This document shows, one piece after another, positions 58,157-64,000 of a stretch of 64,000 bases of DNA (position 1 is its first letter; each line of letters opens with the position of its first letter). The stretch comes from Pontibacter flavimaris (lineage in GTDB: Bacteria; Bacteroidota; Bacteroidia; Cytophagales; Hymenobacteraceae), in NCBI RefSeq assembly GCF_001907195.1, contig NZ_LVWA01000012.1:62001-126000 (forward strand), read 5' to 3'. Below the pieces are notes generated by a model that had not been told where the DNA came from, did not search any database, and was given only the letters and a program-made list of their open reading frames with translations. The translations under genes were made by a program, and so were the position numbers.

Positions 58157-60742
58157 GTTCCGCTCCGCGTTGATGATCCCGAAGGAGCAGCGCACCACCA
58201 GTTTCTCGTATACTTTCTTTCCCGGGTGCTGCGGGTCCTGCTCCTCCAACGTCCGGATCTTGGCCAGGGCATACTGCTGAATCGTGATCAGGGGCAACTC
58301 GATGCGCTGCCGCAGGTCGATGGAAAGCTCATCCAGCGGCTTGTCCGCCATCAGCGTATCGGCACCGGCCAGCAGGAGCACATACTTTTTCGTGCGCTCA
58401 AACTCCTCATAGATCTGCTTCCAGAGCGGGCCATACTTCGGATGGTCGGCCAGGTATGCCGTCACCGGGAAAAAGCACTTCTTCATCGCCATCTCGCAGT
58501 TATCCAGCAGGGTCTTAAAGTATAGCGAGCTCTTGTAAAGCTGCTGCAGCCGTGCCCAGTCCCCTCTCTGATGAAGCGTCTCCAGGGCTGTTCCCACGCC
58601 ATAGTATCCCGGCAGGTTCTGCTTCAGCTGGCTCCAGGCGCCCACATAAGGCACGGCCCGCAGGTCGTCCAGGTTCAGCTTTCCGGCCTTGCGCTTGGAG
58701 GGGCGGCTCCCGATGTTGGCCTCGCCGTAATAGCGCAAGGGGCTCACGAAGTTGAGGTATTCCAGGAACTCCGGGTGGTTCTTGAGCCCGGCGTAGGACT
58801 CGAAACTCACTTCGGCCAGCTGCTGCAGCAGCTCATCATCCTCCGGGGCCAGGTCAGACCCGCTGCGGCTGAACAGCGCGTTGCTGATACCGGCGTGCAG
58901 GAGCTGCTCCAGGTTGAACTGCGCGGCATCCACAGAGCCAAAGTTTGAGCTTACCGTTTGCCCCTGGATAGTGAGCTGGATCTCCTTGTTGGCGATGTTG
59001 TTGCCCAGGGAAGCGTAGAACTGCTGCGTTTTGCCGCCGCCGCGCGCTGGCGGTCCTCCCCTGCCATCAAAGAAGATCACTTCCACGCCATACTCCCGGC
59101 TTACCTGCGTGAGGGCCTCCTTCGCCTTATAGATGCTCCAGTTGGCCATCAGGTAGCCGCCGTCCTTGGTGCCATCGGAAAAGCCGAGCATGATGGTCTG
59201 CGTATCGCCCCGACGGGCCAGGTGTTTTCTGTATACTTCGTTCTCGTAGAGCTGTCGCATCACGCCCGCCGCCTCGCCCAGGTCCGCTATCGTCTCGAAA
59301 AGTGGTACGATGTCCACGCTGATCTCCTCAGGCTGCCAGCCCCCGAGCCTGAACAAAGTATAAACCTCCACCACATTCAGGGCGCTGGTGCAGTGGCTGA
59401 TGATGTAGCGGTGGCACCCCTCCTCCCCGTTGCGCTCCTGAATTTTCCGGATGGCCGGAATCGTGCGAAGCGTGTCCTGCAGCAGCTCATCATCCCCGAA
59501 CAGGTCCGGGGAAACCATACTTTCACCTATACTTAGCAGGGCAGCCAGCTTCTCCTCCTCCGGCAGTTGCGCATAGTCCTTCGGCAGGAGATCGGTACGC
59601 GCCGACAGCTCCTCATAAAGATTGGCGTGCACGGAGGAGTCCTGGCGGATGTCCAGGGTGGCGAAAAACAGGCCGAACAGCTCCACTTTGGTGATCAGTT
59701 CCTCCACCAGGCTCAGGAACAAACTGTTGTGCTCCTCCAGCAGCAGCCTCCTGATCTCCCGCAGCGAGCTCAGAATATCCTCCTGCTTTATGTCCAGCTT
59801 GTAATCCGGCACGAACAGGTTATTATACAGCCTTATTTCCAGGTCCTTTACCACATCCTCCACGCCTCTGAAGGTCAGCCGCCGCCTAAGCTGGCGCACA
59901 TCCTTGTAATACGCCCTGATGATGGCGCCACGCAGGGCATCAGACACCTGCAGCGTCGTGTCGGATTTTACAAAGGGGTTGCCGTCCCGGTCTCCGCCCG
60001 GCCAGAAACCCATGCGCAGCATTTTAGAGCCGGCGCGCACCGCATCCGGAAACTGAGAGCTCAGGAAGGAGATGATGTTACCGGCAGCCCGGTAGAAGAC
60101 GTTCTCCAGGAACCAGATCAGGCTGATGGCCTCCTCGTAAGGGGTGGGCTTCTCTTTTTTGAAGAAGGGCGTCTTGCCCAGTTGCCGCAGGTATGAGTGT
60201 GCCAGGGAGGTATTGTCTGTAGCCAGCGCCTGTGAGAGATCGTTGATGATGCCCAGCACATTGCTCGGGTAAAACTGCGTGGGGTGCGCGGTCAGCACCA
60301 TCCGCACGGCAAAGTCCTGCAGTTTGAGGGCCAGCTGCTCCTGTGCCTTCTGTTGTAGTACCGCGGCACTTAGTTGTTTTAGGGTGCCGATGCCATGCAT
60401 GTCGTGGGTTTCGCGGAAGGCGGCTTCCTCCAGGGCGTCGAACAGCACGACCTGGCGCTCGGCGTACTGCACAAACCGGAACAACAGGTCGTGCTGCTCC
60501 TGCCCGGTGCGGTAATGGGTATACTGCTCGAAAAAGCTGTGGATGATCTCCTGCGGGCTGAGCTGGCGCAGGTAGCCGTCCTCGCAATGCAGCACCAGCA
60601 ACGAGAGCAGCACTCCGGTTTTCTCGACCCGGTGGAAAGGCAGGGACGAGAACAGGCTGTTATACATTTCGTAGCGGGTGCCAACCTGGTTGCTGAAAGC
60701 TTCCAATGCAGTATCCATTCGCTTGGTTTCGGGGGGAGTCAT
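58148..60742 (-). CDS. ppc: Phosphoenolpyruvate carboxylase
   Basis: An 864-residue enzyme that carboxylates PEP to oxaloacetate, replenishing the TCA cycle. Key motifs: VLTAHPTQ with catalytic His153; GFWPGGDRDGNPFV; the GFSDGTKDGGYLMANW block; and the FFDGRGGPPARGGG glycine loop. The C terminus (NAERNSA) is a little short and differs from the usual terminal QNTG, although the length is near typical (about 870-900). ATG gives MTPPETKRMD; an alternative ATG lies eight codons on. It shares nine terminal bases with the convergent STAS gene. Confidence 0.93.
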   Translation of the reverse strand: MTPPETKRMDTALEAFSNQVGTRYEMYNSLFSSLPFHRVEKTGVLLSLLVLHCEDGYLRQLSPQEIIHSFFEQYTHYRTGQEQHDLLFRFVQYAERQVVLFDALEEAAFRETHDMHGIGTLKQLSAAVLQQKAQEQLALKLQDFAVRMVLTAHPTQFYPSNVLGIINDLSQALATDNTSLAHSYLRQLGKTPFFKKEKPTPYEEAISLIWFLENVFYRAAGNIISFLSSQFPDAVRAGSKMLRMGFWPGGDRDGNPFVKSDTTLQVSDALRGAIIRAYYKDVRQLRRRLTFRGVEDVVKDLEIRLYNNLFVPDYKLDIKQEDILSSLREIRRLLLEEHNSLFLSLVEELITKVELFGLFFATLDIRQDSSVHANLYEELSARTDLLPKDYAQLPEEEKLAALLSIGESMVSPDLFGDDELLQDTLRTIPAIRKIQERNGEEGCHRYIISHCTSALNVVEVYTLFRLGGWQPEEISVDIVPLFETIADLGEAAGVMRQLYENEVYRKHLARRGDTQTIMLGFSDGTKDGGYLMANWSIYKAKEALTQVSREYGVEVIFFDGRGGPPARGGGKTQQFYASLGNNIANKEIQLTIQGQTVSSNFGSVDAAQFNLEQLLHAGISNALFSRSGSDLAPEDDELLQQLAEVSFESYAGLKNHPEFLEYLNFVSPLRYYGEANIGSRPSKRKAGKLNLDDLRAVPYVGAWSQLKQNLPGYYGVGTALETLHQRGDWARLQQLYKSSLYFKTLLDNCEMAMKKCFFPVTAYLADHPKYGPLWKQIYEEFERTKKYVLLLAGADTLMADKPLDELSIDLRQRIELPLITIQQYALAKIRTLEEQDPQHPGKKVYEKLVVRCSFGIINAERNSA

Positions 60743-61101
60743 AGGCGCAAATTTTACTTAAGATAGGGATTAATATAGAAGTATGCCAATCAAATGCCAC
60801 CCGCGGCTGTCAAACCGCCCGCAAAAGTATACCGCCTAATGGCGCTACGGCCACAGCCACTGTCATCTGAAATTTATACTTTAGACTGTATGAGGGCAGC
60901 ATTTGCAGCAGTGAGTGAGGTTTATACGTCACGCTGATACTTAGAAATGAGCAGGCAGATTTCTGAACAGATTCTACTGTGAGAAATGCCTGCCTATACT
61001 TTCAGAGTATGGCTTGCCGGGGCCTGAGAACTTTCAGGTGAGATACCTGTGTAACGTATAAACCTGCAGGTGCCGGGGCTGTTTGACGATGAGCACTCTT
61101 C
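60743..61101. other. 359-bp intergenic region with ppc promoter
   Basis: No gene is seen. A TAAAATTTG-like box (minus strand, one base longer than the consensus) is 10 bp upstream of ppc. Several AAGTATA/TATACTT words occur. Confidence 0.4.
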
Positions 61102-61668
61102 TTACCACAAATCCCTGTACTTTTTAAGCCTGAGCGAGAGGAAAACCTGGAAAACACCGATCGAGATGAGCGCCAGGCCGGTATAGATAACGATGGTGAG
61201 GCCGCCGAAAAGCGGGTTCCACAGCATGATGAGGGCAAACAGCAGTCCCAGTATACCAATTACCAGTAGCCAGCCCCAGTTGGGCACTTCCCTTCGCCTC
61301 AACTCAAAGGCCCACCCTATGGCCAGGATGGCGCGGAACAGCACGCCCAACCCAACATACAGCGGCAGCACCACCATGCTTAAGGCAGGTGTAGAAACCA
61401 GAATGATACCGATCACCAGATCCACAATCCCAACCGCCAGCGACCATCCCCACTTTTTTATACTATGCCGGTTCGTGATGGCGTAGACAATCTCCAGGAC
61501 ACCGGAGATAAGAAAGGTTACGGCAAAAAATATGGCCAGTGCCAGGAAGGACTCCAGCGGGGTGACCAGGACCCAAACACCCAGGGCGATAAACAGAATC
61601 CCCAGCAGTAAAGGGAGGTACCAATGACTGGTTATTCTGGCTCTGGAGGGATTCATACTTTCAGACAT
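61102..61668 (-). CDS. HdeD family membrane protein (DUF308)
   Basis: A 188-residue inner-membrane protein with six predicted transmembrane helices in three repeated pairs, as in the HdeD/DUF308 family. Repeat landmarks are LGILFIALGVWVLVTPLES, VGIVDLVIGIILVSTPALS and IGILGLLFALIMLWNPLFG. E. coli HdeD is linked to acid resistance, but homologues elsewhere are of unknown function. It is monocistronic in a gap-rich neighbourhood. Confidence 0.88.
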   Translation of the reverse strand: MSESMNPSRARITSHWYLPLLLGILFIALGVWVLVTPLESFLALAIFFAVTFLISGVLEIVYAITNRHSIKKWGWSLAVGIVDLVIGIILVSTPALSMVVLPLYVGLGVLFRAILAIGWAFELRRREVPNWGWLLVIGILGLLFALIMLWNPLFGGLTIVIYTGLALISIGVFQVFLSLRLKKYRDLW

Positions 61669-62069
61669 AGCGCTGGCTTTAAAAGGTTCTGTTCACTCAC
61701 TAACCACTAATTCTACCGCATTTGGCGTCCGGAGCCGTTCATGCCGCTCGTTTATACTTTTAGGTTCCTACAACCATTCAGCACCTGTTGCTTTATACGA
61801 TCCGTTACGCATCACGAACATTTTATACTTTGTAAACCAACGCATTATCCCAGTGAAGCGATGGAAATAACTCTGTGAGAAGTATGGGAGTAGGTTCGGA
61901 AAACATGCAGGAGCCTTCCTAAAGTATAAAACGGCTTCTCTCCTCCCTTAACCAGGGCTTTGCCCGATGCCCGGGCAACCATGCCATCCCCAACGGAGTA
62001 CTACAGACAGCGCCGTATTGCTTACCAGCAGAAGGCCATCGTAGCCGTATTTTATCAACTTTATCAGAT
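61669..62069. other. 401-bp divergent intergenic region
   Basis: No gene is seen. It separates the HdeD-like gene from the FMN reductase gene. It has three AAGTATA/TATACTT words and no clear terminator. Confidence 0.5.
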
Positions 62070-62654
62070 ATGAGCACCACAGACAAGTTAAGAGTTGCTG
62101 TAATAATTGGCAGCACGCGGCCCGGCCGGAACGGCGAGGCGGTCGGAAAATGGGTATACGAGATCGCCTCCAAGCGCACCGACGCCTCCTACGAGTTAAT
62201 AGACCTGCTGGAGGTAAACCTGCCCTTCCTGGATGAGCCCAACTCGCCGGCCATGCAAAAGTACACCAAGCAGCACACCAAGGACTGGTCCGCCCGGATC
62301 AACCCCTTCGATGCCTTTGTGTTCGTTACGCCGGAGTATAACCACGGCGTGCCGGCCGCACTGAAAAACGCGCTGGACTTTCTGTATAAGGAGTGGAACA
62401 ACAAGGCGGCTGGCTTTGTGGCCTACGGCAACGCCGGCGGTGCCCGTTCCGTGGAGCACCTGCGCGGCACCGTGGCCGAATTGCAGATGGCCGACGTGCG
62501 GGAGCAGGTAGCCCTTTCGCTGTTTACCGATTTCGAGAACTACAGCGTCTTTAAGCCCGCCTCTTTCCAGGAAAAGAAGCTGAACGCCCTGCTGGACCGG
62601 CTGGTAAGTTGGGGAACGGCCCTGAAGCAAGTGCGCGGACAGCAGAAAGGTTAA
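62070..62654 (+). CDS. NADPH-dependent FMN reductase
   Basis: A 194-residue flavodoxin-fold oxidoreductase of the NADPH-dependent FMN reductase family. The FMN phosphate loop is GSTRPGRNGEAVGKW (residues 14-28) and the second diagnostic segment is VTPEYNHGVPAALKNALDFL. It may act as quinone or chromate reductase; the physiological substrate is unknown. The stop codon is only two bases from the stop of the cyclase gene on the opposite strand, so transcripts overlap. Confidence 0.92.
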   Translation: MSTTDKLRVAVIIGSTRPGRNGEAVGKWVYEIASKRTDASYELIDLLEVNLPFLDEPNSPAMQKYTKQHTKDWSARINPFDAFVFVTPEYNHGVPAALKNALDFLYKEWNNKAAGFVAYGNAGGARSVEHLRGTVAELQMADVREQVALSLFTDFENYSVFKPASFQEKKLNALLDRLVSWGTALKQVRGQQKG

Positions 62655-62655
62655 A

Positions 62656-63612
62656 TCAGGTGACGCTGGGCGGCGGCGCTGCCTTGCTGAACGCGTAAGG
62701 CTTGCCGATCAGCTTTACTTCATAGGGATTGCTCACCCCCTTGAGGGTCAGGTGGGCGCAACCGGCCGAGTAGGGCGGGTTCTTCAGCAACCGGAAGGCG
62801 CGGTCCGAAATCACGAAGCTGTTGTTGAGTTCCTTGGTGGCCGCCTGCAGCCGGGCGGCCACATTCACGGGGTAGCCCATCACGGTCAGGTTATCGCTCA
62901 ACCCGATGCCCACGTTACCCACGATCACCTTCCCCACATGCACCCCGATGCCTAACTCGAACGTGTGGTTGAAGTATGGCCGCATGTATGTGTTGTTGAA
63001 TATCTTAATGTCTTCCAGTATTTTCAGCCCGGCCAGCACAGCCGCCTCGGCCGCCTTCCTGATCCCGCTTTTCAACCCGAAGACCGCATACAGCCCGTCG
63101 CCGGCCGTATCAATAATCTCACCTCCGTACTGACTGATGGCGTTGCGGAAAAGTGCAAATACCCGGCGCATGATGTGGATGACGTCGAAGGGCAGGTGCG
63201 CCTCTATAAAAGGGGTAAAGTTGCGGATATCGATGAAGAAGAGCGCCAGTTTGCGCCGCTCCCCCATTACCCGGGTCATATTCTCCTCCCCGCCGTTTAG
63301 GAAGATATAGCGATCGGCCTCATCCCGGATCAGGCGCTGTACCTCCACGCCATCCCCGGTTATGTAAGACTGACACGCCAGCCGCACGTTGTCCGGGAAC
63401 TTCTTCACATTCCTGATGGCCCGTTCAGAAGTGGTGGGCGGGGTGAGCTGTTCCTGTCCCTCCAGCACCAGGATGCGGCAGGTGGTGCACTGTCCCTTTC
63501 CGCCACAGGCATGGTAATGGGGAATGCCGGCCGCCAGCGATGCCTGCAGCACCGTCTGGCCCGCTTCTACGGGAATCACTTTCTCACCTTTAAACTTTAC
63601 CTGGAAGGGCAT
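62656..63612 (-). CDS. [2Fe-2S] ferredoxin-class III nucleotide cyclase fusion
   Basis: A 318-residue fusion. Residues 1-95 form a plant-type ferredoxin domain with cluster Cys36, Cys42, Cys45 and Cys80. Residues 115-300 form a class III adenylate/guanylate cyclase catalytic domain with the metal-binding Asp128 (FFIDIRNF) and Asp172 (TAGDGLYAVFG) and the transition-state Asn/Arg pair in VNVAARLQ. The position that usually holds the purine-recognising Lys is Asp168 (IIDTAGDG), so substrate identity is uncertain. The cluster could make nucleotide synthesis respond to redox state or iron. It shares almost no spacer with the convergent FMN reductase gene, and a small GNAT gene lies 45 bp upstream on the same strand. 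Confidence 0.9.
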   Translation of the reverse strand: MPFQVKFKGEKVIPVEAGQTVLQASLAAGIPHYHACGGKGQCTTCRILVLEGQEQLTPPTTSERAIRNVKKFPDNVRLACQSYITGDGVEVQRLIRDEADRYIFLNGGEENMTRVMGERRKLALFFIDIRNFTPFIEAHLPFDVIHIMRRVFALFRNAISQYGGEIIDTAGDGLYAVFGLKSGIRKAAEAAVLAGLKILEDIKIFNNTYMRPYFNHTFELGIGVHVGKVIVGNVGIGLSDNLTVMGYPVNVAARLQAATKELNNSFVISDRAFRLLKNPPYSAGCAHLTLKGVSNPYEVKLIGKPYAFSKAAPPPSVT

Positions 63613-63657
63613 GTTGCTTGAAGTATCACTTTTACAAAGTCAGGATTATAGTTGGAT

Positions 63658-63954
63658 TTATACGCTTTCCCCGGCATTGTCTTTCACCAGGTACTGGTAT
63701 TCCGGATGCTTTTTCAGGTATGCCCTCATGTAGGGGCACAGCGGCACCAGCTGCAGGCTGTTGGCGGCTATGTGCTCCAGGGTGTACTTTGTCATGGTGC
63801 CGGCAATCCCACGGCCCTCCAGTTCCTTCGGCACCTCGGTGTGCAGCACCGTCATCACGCCGGGCCGCAGCTTATACTCTATTACTGATGTGTGCCCTTC
63901 TATTGTTGTCTCGAACCGGTGCTGCGCCGGGTTGTCCTTCACTTCGATCTCCAT
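63658..63954 (-). CDS. GNAT-like N-acetyltransferase (YjdJ type)
   Basis: A 98-residue minimal GNAT-fold protein of the YjdJ/N-acetyltransferase type: HRFETTIEGHTSVIEYKL, VLHTEVPKELEGRGIAGTMTKYTLEHI (outlined; the acetyl-CoA P-loop is ELEGRGIAG) and the final PLCPYMRAYLKKHPEYQYLV. The substrate is unknown. It starts 46 bp from the window end and ends 45 bp upstream of the ferredoxin-cyclase gene, with which it may be co-transcribed. Confidence 0.9.
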   Translation of the reverse strand: MEIEVKDNPAQHRFETTIEGHTSVIEYKLRPGVMTVLHTEVPKELEGRGIAGTMTKYTLEHIAANSLQLVPLCPYMRAYLKKHPEYQYLVKDNAGESV

Positions 63955-64000
63955 AGCCTTAGTCTTTATTAGGTGCTTTCAGTATCTGGCTGGCAAGCTC

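Noticed and set aside
1..64000. CRISPR array, tRNA, rRNA, prophage or classical IS
   Set aside because: No regular spaced repeats of 25-40 bp, no cloverleaf-like sequence, no phage structural genes and no transposase-like protein were found on either strand by reading.

Overview
The window is chromosomal DNA of a Bacteroidota bacterium, most likely a Pontibacter-like member of the Hymenobacteraceae (Cytophagales). Supporting signs are a type IX secretion C-terminal sorting domain, many Sec lipoproteins, fused alpha/beta 2-oxoacid dehydrogenase E1, Mla-type MCE transport genes, near absence of Shine-Dalgarno sequences, TAnnTTTG-type -7 boxes, and a moderately GC-rich core broken by AT-rich islands. 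No rRNA, tRNA, CRISPR array, prophage or classical transposase was seen. The most pervasive feature is a short word, AAGTATA (reverse complement TATACTT). It is scattered over both strands, inside genes and between them, far above chance, and it also sits in arms of several terminator hairpins.

Layout. 1-6.8 kb: part of an intergenic repeat, an aldo/keto reductase, and the PrkA-YhbH-SpoVR stress operon, which is interrupted by a small DUF559 endonuclease gene bracketed by perfect 31-bp inverted repeats. 7.5-13.9 kb: MaoC-like hydratase, MFS exporter, a second copy of the intergenic repeat, small proteins, citrate synthase and QueD. 14.1-24.3 kb: a 1498-residue secreted NHL/IPT protein, EcsC, the mlaE-mlaF-mlaD operon, a DUF4126 protein and a sigma-54-activator-like response regulator lacking its usual GAFTGA and DNA-binding parts. 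24.3-27.7 kb: third repeat copy, an mtfA gene broken by an in-frame stop, a LuxE-like ligase and a lipoprotein.

27.8-29.9 kb is an AT-rich, cassette-like island (membrane protein, metallo-beta-lactamase-fold lipoprotein, monooxygenase-fold lipoprotein) ending in an attC-like inverted repeat. 29.9-41.6 kb returns to core genes: E1, DUF1573 protein, alanine dehydrogenase, an LtaS-like membrane sulfatase, AMP nucleosidase, an amidohydrolase lipoprotein and a UMF1-type MFS protein.

41.6-49.7 kb is the most unusual neighbourhood. Two tandem paralogous alpha-helical (TPR-like) proteins of about 500 residues lie divergent from a 52-residue peptide with a hydrophobic N terminus. The peptide is followed on the same strand by an oligopeptide-binding lipoprotein and two permease genes without an ATPase, then an 88-residue orphan protein. 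This resembles the parts list of a peptide-signalling circuit (secreted peptide, importer, TPR receptor), but that function is inference only.

49.9-64 kb holds MsrA, a PAS/GAF histidine kinase, a beta-aspartyl peptidase and cyanophycinase pair (cyanophycin breakdown, no synthetase in view), a NarL-type regulator, a STAS protein, PEP carboxylase, an HdeD-like protein, an FMN reductase, a ferredoxin-cyclase fusion and a small GNAT protein.
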